Origin: Zopfochytrium polystomum
Taxonomy: Eukaryota; Chytridiomycota; Chytridiomycetes; Chytridiales; Chytridiaceae
Reading direction: 5' to 3'
Length of the DNA: 64,000 nucleotides
Assembly (NCBI GenBank): GCA_025765615.1
Contig: JAIVFJ010000132.1
Span: forward strand, 120,324 to 184,323
In this document: piece by piece, positions 23,291 through 35,091 of the stretch
Numbering within the stretch: position 1 is the stretch's first letter
Layout of the letters: every line of letters begins with the position of its first letter
The notes under the pieces: generated by a model
What the model was told of the DNA's origin: nothing
Seen by the model: only the letters and a program-made list of their open reading frames with translations
Databases searched by the model: none
Translations under genes and position numbers: made by a program

Positions 23291-25830
23291 GAATTATTGA
23301 TACATAATGATGATAAACACACTATAATAGTTGCTACGCCAGCATGACCAGCGCAGGGTAAAAACCTCTCCTATATTATCTGCTTGAGCAGAAGAGGAGG
23401 AAAACTGTTTACGCCAGGTTCTGTTCCACTTAATACTCAGAGTATTTGTTAACAGCGCAAGCCAGCACCTGTGTCTGCATTGGTGGCGCTCTCCAGCCGC
23501 AATTTTGGCCGTGATCTCACCTCCACTACCACCACTTCACCGGGATCACAGCCTTCGGCCGCAATCGCAATCTCTACACCAGTCTCGCGATTGCAAATCG
23601 CGACCTTGCTCGCGATCTTAACAATCTGACCATTACAACTTGAAGCAATCGCAGGCAAAGGCTGCAATTTCGGTCTATCGCTACTACTGAGGCGCCACCA
23701 ACCAATTTCTTAGCAATCGCAGCCTTTGACCGCGATCTCACCTTCAACCTCACCTCCACCAATCTCGCAGCTGAAGGCCGTGTCCGCCATTATTGCAGCT
23801 GCAGTCTCGACTTCATCACCATCACTACTTATTGATCTCACAACCTATGGGCGCAATCTCGCCGCCTTTGAATTCACCACAACCAGAGTCAACTGACACT
23901 CCAGACCGCTTGCCACTGCCGCCAGATTGCAATCCCCACGCTGAATTGCGATCGTCACCCTCACCATTGCAACTAGATTGTCTTGCCAACCGCTGTTTTC
24001 TATCACAATTGTTGTGCTGAATCGCGATCACAACCTTTGCTCTCAACCTCTCACCCTCTGTCACTATGCCAACCAGACTGCAATTCCTTCTCTGCAACTA
24101 TTATAGCCTGGCGACTCTGTCCCTGTGGGGCCACCGCTCTTGCAGCCCTTGACTTGCTGCTTCCTATCCCTTGAAACCACACTCACTACAACTTATTCAT
24201 TTAGTGGCTTTTGCCCCTCTGACTATAACCCTTGATGCTCCTCCAACCTTTCCTGTTGGGAACTCTGACTCCGGCTTTGCCTACTCTGACTACTATCACA
24301 ACGCATAATTGTTTACCTTTCCTTTTGAATTTCCATTTGGGCTCTCGCCCTTCTGACCACAACTCTTGTCCTTGATTGTTGAAGTTGTAGTGTAGAAGGC
24401 GACGTTGTGAGTGAAGGCGGCGTCGCAAGGTGGAAGGGTCTAGGCTGCGAAGCGAAGCAAGTGGCCCAGAGGTTGAAAGAAAGAAAGGATACAACTGAGG
24501 TTTGAATCAAGAACTTGTACAAGGTGTAAACAGTCTACTCTGAGTGAGTGAGTGGAAGGAGTGAATGAAGTGGAGATGTGTGTTTGTGGGTGGTCCTTCT
24601 CCCCAACTTGGAGAGAAAGAGAAAAAAAAACTCTGTTATGAATTATTGATACATGATGATGATATACACGCTGTAATAGTTGCTAGGCAAGTGTGACTGG
24701 CACAGGGTAAATACCTCTCCTATATTATCTGATTGAGCAGAGGAGGAGGAAAACTGTTGACACCGGGTTTCCGTTCCCCTTAGACTTGGAGTATTTGTCA
24801 TCAGCGCAAGCCAGTGCCCAGGTCTGCATTGGCAGTGGTTCGCTCTCCCATGGGCATCGTGAGAACGATAACTGACAGTCACAATAGGTTTGGGTCCGTC
24901 TTGTGCCTCTTGCTGCTAACCAGTCAATTTCGCCTAACACAAGGGAGTGAGTGTAACAGGTGACCAAGGGCAGGTGGGCAAAGAGAGCTTGTTTTAGACA
25001 GGGAGTGGCAAATTGAAGTGAGAGAGTGCCTTTTTTTTCAGCGCGAAAACTCTTCCCAATTTATACTCCTGCAGGGAGGTTGACCTGTTTTCCTGTTTTG
25101 CCTATCTGAACAAGTTGCAAACTGCTTCAGACAGGACTTTGCTCTGGGGAGGTTGTGTAAACCCCTTCCCACAGAGGGAGGGTGATTTGATATACTCAGA
25201 GCATTTCAAATCAACTGAGCTCTGTGTGGAGCCCTGTGTGCAAGCAACTGGTCTCCCCACAGAGAGGGAAAATGATTTGAAATCTTCAGGAGCATTTCAA
25301 ATCAACCAAGGTCTGTCCAGAGGTCTGTGTGCAGTGACCAGTCTTCCCACAGAGGAAAGATGATTTGAAATCATCAGGGGCATTTCAAATCAACCAGTCC
25401 CTGGTTCAACATTGGTTCAGACAACAGTCAGCTGACCTGGAACTGCTGTGAGCTGCCTTGGTTCAACATTTCTCTGAACCCATTGAGTGTGATTCTAATC
25501 ACATTGTCCTCGCTGGCGAAGACTAGGAAAGCAAAGCTAGAATCACTGCTGCTTCGCCTAACTCTTTTCGTTGGATTCAGATTAGACCTTTCGACTTACC
25601 TGACTTTGTGTAAGTTGCATCAGCGACGGCAGCGAGGCTGCCGATGACAGAGGAAGATGGCTTCCACTAAGTCAACTATGGTTCACTGCTGATGGCACTT
25701 TCTCTTTCTGCCTGGCCCTCTGGGGCTGGAACAATAAAAAAAAATAGAAAAAAGAACAATAATTGACAGTCACAATAGGTTCAGGTTCGTCTTGTACCTC
25801 TTGCTGCTAACCAGTCAGTTCCGCCTAACA
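23291..25830. repeat. Nested 306-bp LTR family with an interrupted copy
   Basis: A complete LTR at 24634-24939 begins TGTTATGAATTATTG and ends CGCCTAACA (inverted ends TGTTA/TAACA). A second copy is split: its left part at 23291 to about 23480, its right part (GACAGTCACAATAGGTTCAG to CGCCTAACA) at about 25760-25830. About 2.2 kb inserted between them, including the complete copy. The insert also holds a GCGATC/GCAATC-rich low-complexity stretch (23500-24120). No gene recognised. Confidence 0.75.
25130..25410. repeat. Tandem repeat of about 80-90 nt with palindromic core
   Basis: Three diverged copies of a unit containing CCCACAGAG...GATTTGAAAT..(14-16 nt)..ATTTCAAATCAACC. In copies 2 and 3 GATTTGAAAT and ATTTCAAATC form a 10-bp inverted repeat in each unit; copy 1 has a mismatch in its left arm. 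Confidence 0.75.
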
Positions 25831-26381
25831 TCGGCAGAAGAGTAGCAAGTCAAGTCAGTCTGAGATATTTTCCAGTGTAGCAGCTTGAATCCAGCGTCTG
25901 CCGAAGTCGAAGAGAAGATCTGCAGACCCTTTCCCAGCAATGACATCAAAGGAAAAATCGCCGATGACCACAACATGTGGGAGGAGGGGAGTTATGTAAG
26001 TGAGAGAGAGGTGGAAGAGGGAGGTTGTAATTACCCTTTTCATTATATTAGTATTAAAGCTGTCCTTTTTTCCCCCACATTTTGCTTATCGCCCAATGTG
26101 AGCAGGGAAGATAAAACCATTAGTGCTATTCGCAGCAAGGACGGGACAACTAATATCAAGGGATGAGCGAGCGAAGGGGCAGAAAGCAGCAAAGGTGAAA
26201 AATGTGAAGGCAAGAACCACTTCCTGGTCATGTTTTCGCCATGGGAACGAGTGGAAGAGTGCCACCAGCCAGCCAACAAAGTGGAGGAGCAATAAATAGT
26301 AAAGAGAGGAAGGAAGGGATCTGAACAGACTTTGTCGGGGCGGTGGCAGGCGTGCGCCTAACAAAAAAAAAACTTGCTTCG

Positions 26382-27737
26382 TCAGGCAGCAAAAGGAATC
26401 GAGGAATAAAGGTGGGTGGGCAACAAAGGAGAGAGGCCGGGCAAAGTCGGCAGCGGAGGCGAAGGCTTCGAAACGGCGAACGAGAAGGCGGAGGCGGCAA
26501 CGGCGGGAGCACTTCTCTCAGCCCTGACGGAAGCCATGGCGCCGGCGGATTGTAGGTTGATAAAGCCCCTGCGGCCTAGCGCCTTTGGCACAGCCATGAC
26601 GACTGGCTGGGTAGGTCGACACCGGACCGGTGGGGACGCGGGCGGCAGCGTCAGGAAGGGCGGCGCCGTTGGCTTGTTAATGGTGCAGGTGGAGGCGATG
26701 CCGGCGTTGGAGTGAAGGAAGCCGCAGCGTTGGCCGTATGGACAGATTCCGTTTGCGACAAAGTTGGCGCAGGTCTTGGTCTTTTTGGGTGTGGATGGGG
26801 TGTGGGTGCGTGTGCGGAAGTTTTGTCAGATCAGTGTTAATACATGTTCCTCCGATTTCGGCGTTCCACTGATTTCTTTACTTCTTCCCATTCTTCTTCT
26901 GCTTCTTACCCTCCAATTAGTGGGTCGCGGCACCGTCCGCAGCTCGTCCGCGGAATGTGCGAAGTCGCAGCCAAGGCCGAAGCGACAGCTTCCCGACGCG
27001 GCAAACCAGACGCACAGCTCTGTTTTACGAAGCGTTCTTTGTTTTGGCTCGCGGCGGTGGAACGCCGCGGCGGCGGCGGGAACCACACTCTGAACTTCTC
27101 CGCTTCGGCTACCTCGACGTAACGGAACTCGATGCATCTCGTGGCTAATGCTCGCGCCCCCAGCGGTGGTGCTGGCGGCGGGCTCAGGGCCCAAGCGAGA
27201 CGCGGGCAGGTTCGCTCGCCGCCCCGGATATTCCAACAACGGCTGCACCCGCGGAGGCGTCGGCCGTGGCCGCGGCGGCGGTGGAATTCGGGGGCAAAGC
27301 GACCGTTGCCGCCCCATTCCAAACTCGTTGTCAAAGCCCGCCACTGCCGCCGCCGCCGTCAACGCCGGAGTCAGTAGAACGGTGGCACGGGGTGTTCCCG
27401 TCGGAGAGGCGGCCCCAGCAAAGGCCCCCAGCGGAAACGGCGCCACCGCTGGTGCTCTGATCGACGCGGGCGACGTCAGCGGCAAAGACGCTGACGGCGG
27501 TTGAGACGGCGTTGGCGCCAAGATCAGCCCGGTAGCAGGCATATCGTGTGGGCCGGCACGAGCAGAGTGGCCTCCAAGCTCGTGATGGAGTTGGTGGGGG
27601 TGGTCGTAGTAGTGGTGGTGGTGGTAGTGGTGGTAGACGGCAACAGGGCCCTGCGGGCTGATTGACGGCAAATGCCGTGCGCCAGCAGCAGCGGGAAACG
27701 CTGGTGCTGGAGCAGCGGCGGTGTTGGTTGTTGCCAT
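26382..27737 (-). CDS. Tandem CCCH zinc-finger protein, second TTP-like paralogue
   Basis: ATG at 27737 (MATTNTAAAPAP). About 235 residues of Ala/Pro/His-rich low complexity (including a HHYHHHHYYDHPHQLHH run) precede two fingers: TELCVWFAASGSCRFGLGCDFAH and, after intron 26781-26909 (129 nt), TCANFVANGICPYGQRCGFLH. Both are C-X8-C-X5-C-X3-H and the linker is again exactly 18 residues once the intron is removed, which fixes the splice site. A 130-residue Ala/Pro/Ser-rich tail ends at the stop at 26382. The expected role is binding of AU-rich mRNA. The composition (GC-rich, Ala/Pro) differs strongly from the Ser-rich paralogue at 2388. Confidence 0.85.
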
Positions 27738-27952
27738 TTTAGAGGCGAACTCAAGCAAGTCTCCCCAAAAAGGACAGGCAATAAATGAAGGGGAAGATGC
27801 TTGGAGATGTGCAGTGCAACTTTCTTGTGGCGATCAGTGGTTCGGGGTGTTCTTTAGTGCAGAGGCGGTCGGTGCAGCAGCTCCCGTTCCCGTGCCGTCC
27901 CGCGGGCCTTTATAGTGGGCCTCCCACACGTTTTGTAATTCCAGCGGGGTCT

Positions 27953-27956
<4 letters not shown>

Positions 27957-28009
<53 letters not shown>
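27957..28009. repeat. (CT)n microsatellite, 5' of the CCCH gene
   Basis: Pure CT repeat about 220 nt upstream of the start at 27737 (GA on the sense strand). Confidence 0.95.
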
Positions 28010-28011
<2 letters not shown>

Positions 28012-28263
28012 CTTGAATTCGCGACTTTTGGGTGAGGCGCCGTGCGACATGATCGCCCGTTTTTGTCAGATTTACTAATGACCAGTTACACCATCACCCA
28101 AGGCTGCTCTGTTTGTCCAGAGGACTGGCTTTCCGACCTGACCGACCAAATTTTCGCTTTCGAAACGCTTGTGTGGGTGTGTATTGTGTGTAATTTGTTT
28201 TTGTTAGGTTAGCAGTTACACGTAGCAAGCCATTAATGACACTCACAATAAGGATTTTGGACA

Positions 28264-28353
<90 letters not shown>

Positions 28354-29328
28354 GCCCATGCGCGTGCTCGTGCAAATGCTGCGAGCGATCAAACGAAACT
28401 TCCCGATCCGTTGGACGCCCTGCTTGCTGCTTTTTGGCTTGGCAGTCTTCTTCATCTTCTTGCTCTGTCTGTGCGCCGTGACCGACCCGCGCGGGCGGTT
28501 GGATCGATCGCCCGCGGCCATACATTATCAATCAGGGTTATTGGTTTTTATTGTTTTAGTTTTGTGGCGGGCACGAAGACGAATTAACGCTTGTCCATAG
28601 TTTTTGTCTTCTTTTTACTTTTTTTCTTTCTTTTTCTTCAACTCGAAGGTGCACGTGATCTTTTCCTTTCTCCCTCGGTGCCACCAGGATCGACGCATCG
28701 TCGGAGGCGGGGTTGCTTAACTGCAAACAAGCAATCGCTGCTCTGCTGCTGTAACTAGAATCTCGCCACAACCCAAAAGTGGAAACAAACACCGAGAAAT
28801 AATACTATGTACTCCTCCTCTAGCTTCGCTGTTGTTCGTCTTCCGCTTGTTGGCTGCATTGGCTGCCTCATGCAAGGTCTGCGCGATCGATCGTAGTGCC
28901 TTCGCCTTCCTGGTGCATGGGTGGGTGGGACTAAGGCGAACGAATGCACACGCACAAACATTACGAACGTGGCTCTCCTGAATGCTTCTCACACCGGCAC
29001 TTCCCCAATCGCAGTTCCCAGCTAGTGTGGTGAGTAAGTTGCCCATACCTCACTTTTCGTCCTTGCCCCGCACCCCCGCGCCCTCTGCGCCTCCACACAG
29101 TGGCCAGCGTGTGTGTGTTAGCTTCCCTTTGTCCAGTCCGAACAACGCACTTCATCCTCTGACCGCAGCTTGAATGGTACCTGCCGCTTGAACGCGTAAC
29201 GCGCTTGAGCGAGTGGGCTGGTTGCCTGTTCTCAATCTCTCGTAATCGATCCCTCGGTGGTTGTTAATGCGATGCGCCCTCCTCGCCCTTTGTCGAATTC
29301 GTATTACTGTGCACCACAGCCGAATCGA

Positions 29329-29330
<2 letters not shown>
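28010..29330. other. Intergenic region with second (CT)n tract
   Basis: A (CT)n tract at 28267-28352 precedes an 80-codon plus-strand frame (28358-28600) with two hydrophobic stretches (LLLFGLAVFFIFLLCLCAV and GLLVFIVLVLW). It could be a small membrane protein or a first exon, but nothing else supports it. The rest holds no recognised gene. Confidence 0.45.

Positions 29331-29414
<84 letters not shown>
29331..29414. repeat. (GA)n microsatellite 5' of the carboxylase
   Basis: About 84 nt of GA repeat with a few AGAAGA and GGA interruptions, ending 49 nt before the ATG at 29463. The same spacing is seen at the CCCH gene at 2388. Confidence 0.95.
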
Positions 29415-29415
<1 letters not shown>

Positions 29416-29462
29416 CAAAGACAAGAAAAAACATGTGCGTGTGCACTTTTTTTTTTTTTGCA

Positions 29463-32400
29463 ATGGCTCCTTCCGCAACTGCGGCCGCGCCACCACGTGA
29501 CGAAGGCGTCTGCTCGCCCGTGCTGGTGATCTTGGTCGCGAATCGCGCCGAAGTCGCCATCCGCGTCGCTCGGTCGCTTCGGGCTGCTGCGCCGGCGACT
29601 GTCACGGCCATCGACGACGAGGCCAGGACCCAGCAGACCGTCTTGCCCCAGCCCCACCCCCACCACCAGCAGCTCACCGTCAGAGTCGTCGGCGTCCACT
29701 CGGCTGACGACGGCGCTTGCCTCCACACCCGCCGCCTGGATTACTCCGCCATGCTTCCGCGCTCCGGACCCGCGGCCTACTTGGACATACCCGCTGTCAC
29801 TGCCGCTGCGGTCCAAGCGGGTGCATCTTTTGTTCACCCTGGATATGGATTTTTGAGGTAGACTCTGGTGCCTCGCTCCTTTTCTGCCAACGCAGCTAAA
29901 CCATTGTCAATGTCCTTTATCACCTCTTTTTTTTCATCTTTACCTATTTGCCCTTGAAAAAGCGAGAATGCCGAGTTCGTCGAGGCTTTGGAAAATCGAG
30001 GAATCGGCTTCATGGGACCGTCGGCTACCTTGCTACGTTTGTTCGGAGACAAGGTCTGTGCTCGACAGATGGCTGCTGCGTGTGGAGTTCCCGTGCTGAA
30101 AGGGACAGTCGGACCAACTTCGCTCCGGGAAGCTAGTCGATTCTTCGAGACTCTCGATCGTGGGGGCGGCATGATGATCAAGGTGTTTTTTAGTCTGCGA
30201 GAATGAACTAGCAACTGAACTGGATTTTCACCTTCAAAGGCCGTCCACGGTGGTGGGGGACGCGGGATACGTGCTGTGACGAGGCTTGAGGACGTGGCTG
30301 ATGCCTACGCACGGTGTCAAAGCGAGGCCTCCGCGTCGTTTGGAAACGGTGATGTCTTTGTGGAAGAGCTAGTCCGGAGCGCTCGTCATGTGGAGGTTCA
30401 AATTGTTTCCGACCGATATGGCGGCGTTTTTCATCTTGCGGAAAGGGAATGCACGATTCAGGCAAGCGCTCTCCCTATCGCTTGATTCGAGAAATGGCGA
30501 TTCTCTCTATCTGATTGCTCACGTGCATCCGTTTCCAGCGTCGAAACCAAAAAATGATCGAGGGTTGCGCCCAGCCCAAGTCTTACCAGCTCGCTGCGAT
30601 CCAAAATTTGCCAGGCCGCTGTAGATCTGATCCAAAAAGGTCCAGCTGCTGCCAAGGCTCCTCCTTATTGTGGGTTGGCCACAGTCGAGTTTCTAGTCGA
30701 CGACAGCACCATTCATTCCGCTTCCCCGCGGTTCTTTTTTATCGAGGTGAATCCGCGCCTGCAGGTGGAGCACACAGTAACGGAAGAGCTCTTCGACGTG
30801 GACCTCGTCCAGTGCCAGCTTGACCTCGCACGCGGCCTCAAGCTGTCCGACATCATGGGCACAAACCCGTCGTTCCGGCGTGCCGTTCAAACCGCATCTG
30901 CCTTCGCTTCGGCCGTGGGGCCGCATCCCCTTGCTCGCACCTCCATTCAGCTCCGCCTCAACGCCGAAACCATCTTGGCGTCAGGTGACGTTGCGCCTTC
31001 TCCAGGGCGCCAGCTGACCATTTTCGAGTGTCCGCTCGGCCGCCGCGGCGTTCGCGTCGACACCGCGGCGTACGCCGGAATGCCCATCAACCCGTCGTTC
31101 GACTCGCTCCTCGCAAAGGTCATCGTTTCAGCAGACGCGACTATCCCGGAAAAGGCTTTGTCCAGCCTTCCCGAGTCGGCGATTAGGTTGGAGTCGTGGA
31201 CGCGGACAGTCCAAGCGGCCCTTGGAGCATTGTCTGAAGTGAGAATCGCGATGCGGACGAGCGACGGTCGCATCGTCGACGGACTGGGCGCGACGAATCT
31301 CGCACTTCTTTTTGCACTGTTGAAGAGTCCGCAGGTGTCGGCTGGCCTGCGGGGAGTTACTACGTCTTTTGTTGGAAATCGGATTGCGAGCCTCTTAAAA
31401 TCAGCTGAGGCGAAAGACCCTCCAAAATATTTTGCTGTAGAGGAGCTTGAACAGCCCAACGATGCCCGCAACACAAAATCGAAAATCATTCCCACAGGCT
31501 GCGTATCAGTGGACTCTCCTTTGGTGGGAACCGTTGTGTAAGTACTTGGAGTTTGCCACGGTGTTCCTTCTAACTCCTCCGCGAAACTGATCAAGGTCCA
31601 TCTCCGCAAAGGAAGGCAACCAGGTTCTAAAGGGGTCGCCCATCGCAGTGATGAATGCAATGAAAATGGAGACTGTCGTCACTGCGCCGTGCGATGGACG
31701 AATCCATTCGCGGGCAGCTGCCGTCGGAGACCTTTTGGAGACTGGCGACGCCATCTTGTTCCTCTCGCCTTCGTCCGTCACAGCGGACTCTGCCTCAGGC
31801 TCCACCGAGGAGGCAGAGACGCTCGACTTGGACACCCCGCGCAAGGATTTGGAGGAGCTTTTTGGCCGCACAAGCTTCCTGGAAGACCCTCCCGCCGACG
31901 GCACTTCCGCCGCCGGCGCAAAGCCGCGAACACGCCGGCGGCGACCCAGCGCCGGCCGGCTCACGGTCCTGGAGCAGCTCAACACGCTTGTCGTGCCCGG
32001 CTCGTTCCTCGAGTTTGGCGCTCTGCAGATCGCGGCGCAGCGCACTCGCCGGTCTGTCGAAGACTTGATCGCCAACACACCCCGCGACGGGCTGCTGTGT
32101 GGCGTCGGAGACATTTGCGTGGTCGAGAAGCCATCCGCGGGCGTGAATGACCCAGCAGCCCACCGGCCTTGCGCGGTGTTTGCGTACGACTTTTCGGTGC
32201 TGGCTGGAACCCAAGGATTCTTCAACCACCGCAAACTTGATCGACTGTTCGAGGTTGTCAAGCGCCAGAGACTTCCAATGGTGTGCTTTTGTGAAGGCGG
32301 AGGGTAAGAGTTCCCTCATCATTAATGCTACCAACTGTTATTGACTCATCATTCTCGTCACTTGAATTCATTGGGTTTATTTCTTGGTAGCGGTCGTCCT

Positions 32401-33974
32401 GGTGATACAGATACCGTAAACGTCAGTGTGGCAGGATTGCATTTTTCTAGCTTTGCTTTGATGGGCGAGTTGTCTGGTGTGGTTCCTTTGATTGGGATCG
32501 CCTCTGGGTTCGTCTTTGCAGGAAACGCGGCGCTTTTAGCCGCTTGCGACGTTATTATTGTGAGTCACTACTCTGAGATTCCTTCTTTCGGCGAACTCTC
32601 CTTTTCACTGATCATCCCGAGAGATCCTGAAGCTAATTTTTTACCCGCAGGCTACGGAGGGTGCAAACATCGGCATGGGTGGGCCCGCCATGATCGAAGG
32701 GGGCGGTTTGGGAATCTTCAAGCCTCATGAAATCGGACCGACGTCGGTCCAAACCCGAAACGGTGTCATTGACGTTTTGGTAAAGGATGACAACGAGGCC
32801 ATCGCAGTATCGAAAAAGGTTTTAAGTATGATGGTCGTCCCAGACATTACACAACTGGCTGGACAGGCCGCCTCTCACGACCAGCGTCTCTTGCGCACTA
32901 TTGTACCAGAAAATCGAAGGAGAACGTACAACATGAGGTCTGGTCAAAAAGCCTGGTGACTCTCCACCGCCCTTTTCGGAGGCTAACAGCTTCCGCTTCC
33001 GTTATTCCTTTTCGCTTCAGACGTGCCATTGAACTCATCTTTGACCGCGACTCTGTTCTGGAACTTCGCGCTCTGCACTCTCCCACCATTATCACATACC
33101 TCGCACGCATAGACAACCTTGCCGTAGGAGTCGTCGCAAACAACCCTTCCCCCGTCGAGGCGCTCGCCGGCGCGATCGACGGACCCGGAGCGCGCAAAGC
33201 GTCCGAGTTTTACGCGTTTTGCGAGCGCTTCGGCCTTCCAATAGTAGCGCTTTGCGATACTCCTGGTTTCCTCGTCGGTCCAGATGCGGAAAAGACTGGC
33301 CAGGTCCGGGACACGGGTCGAATGCTTCTTGTCGGGGCTAAGACGACAGTGCCGTTCGTTACGGGTTAGTGGCTTTGTTCAGTGCAACGCAACATGGGGT
33401 GCGGCCAGCATGGCTAACATAACAAATTAAGTGGTCTTGCGGAAGGGAGTCGGCCTCGGTGCAATGGCGATGGCCGGTGGTGGCTTTTTGAGAAAAGACC
33501 TCGTTGTCTCTTGGCCAAGTGGTGAGTTCAGCGGCATGGGAATCGAAGGGTCGGTGCGTCTTGGGTTTAAGCGCGAGCTTGAAGCAGTCAAGGTGAGTTT
33601 GCTGATGATATTAATATTGCGCTTTAAACAAAGCGAGATGAAGCGCTGATCCACCATGGGACCCCCACTTTTTTTCCGCAAGGATCCCGCGGAGCGACAG
33701 AGTCTATTCAATCAGCTGGTTGAGCAGATGATGGATCACGGAAAGGCGCTAAGTATGGCGGCAGTGGGTGAAATCGATGCGGTGAGTCCGTCAGCCTCCA
33801 CGGCCCCCTAGCAAATCGTTCGTCTGGCTTGACGGTCTTCTCCCTCTCTCGCCTCCTCGTGCCCAGGTCATCGACCCGGCAGACACTAGAAAGTGGATCG
33901 CCGGGGCCCTCCGAGCCAGAGCGGGAGGAGGAAAGTCACGTCATCGGGCGGTGGCGGGGTTGGTCAAACTGTGA
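29463..33974 (+). CDS. Single-chain acyl-CoA carboxylase (biotin carboxylase - biotin carrier - carboxyltransferase)
   Basis: One gene encodes all steps of biotin-dependent acyl-CoA carboxylation. Biotin carboxylase: VANRAEVAIRVARSL, HPGYGFLSENAEF, ATP-grasp loop AVHGGGGRGIRAV, HVEVQIVSDRYG, FIEVNPRLQVEHTVTEELF. Biotin carrier: VMNAMKMET, with the biotinylated Lys. Carboxyltransferase: LTVLEQLNTLVVPGSFLEFG, GVGDICVVEK, YDFSVLAGTQGFFNHRKLDR, CFCEGGGGRPGD, then the second half with LPIVALCDTPGFLVGPDAE and GVGLGAMAMAGGGF. The order matches the single-chain long-chain acyl-CoA carboxylases known in bacteria; animal and most fungal PCC/MCC enzymes use two genes. No clear mitochondrial presequence (MAPSATAAAPPRDEG). 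Introns: 29858-29962, 30183-30239, 30462-30538 (GC-AG type), 31538-31595, 32304-32390, 32560-32650, 32938-33020, 33365-33431, 33593-33682, 33782-33866. Oddity: one extra G in the run 30562-30564 breaks the frame inside the biotin carboxylase; removing it restores a family-like stretch (VAPSPSLTSSLRSKICQAAV). Confidence 0.87.
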
Positions 33975-34352
33975 GAGCTGGAGAGAGTGGAGGGTGTGGG
34001 GTTGAGGGCGGAAACTGGACTCTTTTCCCAAAGCGCAGCCAGCGAACAAGAGGCGAAAGACAAAGGTCGTGGAAATAAGACAAATTTTTGTCCGAAAAAG
34101 TCTGTCTGTCTAAGCCCAAATCGGCAGCTCTCTCTCTCTCTCTCTCTCACTCTCTGTCTGTCTCTCTCTGTCTCCTCTCCTCTTCGCTCGCACTCCCCTT
34201 TCAATCGCTTTGTCTCTCACTCCCTATCTCTCTGTCTCACGCTCTCTCCCTCTCCCTCTACTCCTCTCACTCGCTCTGTCTCCCTCAACTCCCTCCTCTC
34301 CAACCTCTGTCTGCCTTTCCTCCCCTCTTTTTCGTCTGTCTCCTCCCTGTCC

Positions 34353-35091
34353 ATGTCTTCGTCAGAGTCGGGGCCGAGCGCGCCGTCGTCCTTGCCCTCT
34401 TCCTCCCCAGTGGCCGTCTCGTCCTCGTCCTCCTCCTCCGCCGTCCCATCACCGACCTTCACCTCCGCTGTCGACAATGGCTTCACCCGGGCCAACCAGG
34501 CGATCCTTCTCGGCCCTCTGATCGGCGGGGGCGTTGTTCTGATCGCCATCTTTGTCCTGATTTACGTCAAGTGCATCCGCAACGCGAGGGACCCCGACAC
34601 CGAAAAGGCAGCCGCCGCCGCAGCAGCAGGCAACGCCGCGGCCAGCGCCGAAGCCGGCAAATCCAAGAAGAAGCCCAAGAAGGACGGGGCTGCCAAGAAG
34701 ACCGTCACCATCCAGGACGGGGACGATGCCGCCGCCGCAGCCCCTGCTGCGTCTGCCGCCCCAGCCATAAAGGTCGAGGAGCCGCCCGAGGATAAGAGAA
34801 CCGTTTCGCCGTCCCTCGCACCAATCAGCCCCACCGCCGCGCTCGTCTTCCCCGAGCCACCCTCTACCCTCGAGGTGTGTTAAGATTCCTTCTCCTCCCC
34901 CTTTCTTGAATGTTTTGCTGGAAGGCGACGGTGGCTTCCCCTCCACCTTTGGGAACCTGTGTGTCTCACCCACCATTCTCCTGAATTCTTTCTAGCACAC
35001 CACCTCGATATATCGCACAGGAACGACCCGGAAAAACGTTGGGGACGAGTACGGGGACGTTAGCATGTCCGCAGAGCCAATCGGCGACTAA
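34353..35091 (+). CDS. Small single-pass membrane protein with Ser-rich ectodomain
   Basis: ATG at 34353 after a long CT-rich leader (34126-34350). Order: 45 Ser/Pro/Ala-rich residues, one TM helix (ILLGPLIGGGVVLIAIFVLIYV), then a cytoplasmic tail with a Lys cluster (KSKKKPKKDGAAKKTVTIQ) and Ala/Pro/Glu-rich stretches. Intron 34875-34995 (121 nt) leads to a last exon ending SMSAEPIGD. The lack of a signal peptide suggests a type III (Nout) or signal-anchor topology. No family recognised. It follows the carboxylase on the same strand, 379 nt downstream. Confidence 0.65.

Noticed and set aside
25130..25410. CRISPR-like array
   Set aside because: Only three diverged copies in a eukaryotic repeat region, no spacers of uniform size, no cas genes.
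27148..27504. Plus-strand Gly/Arg/Ala-rich frames opposite the second CCCH gene
   Set aside because: Shadow frames of a GC-rich, Ala/Pro-coding exon; no domains or splice structure.
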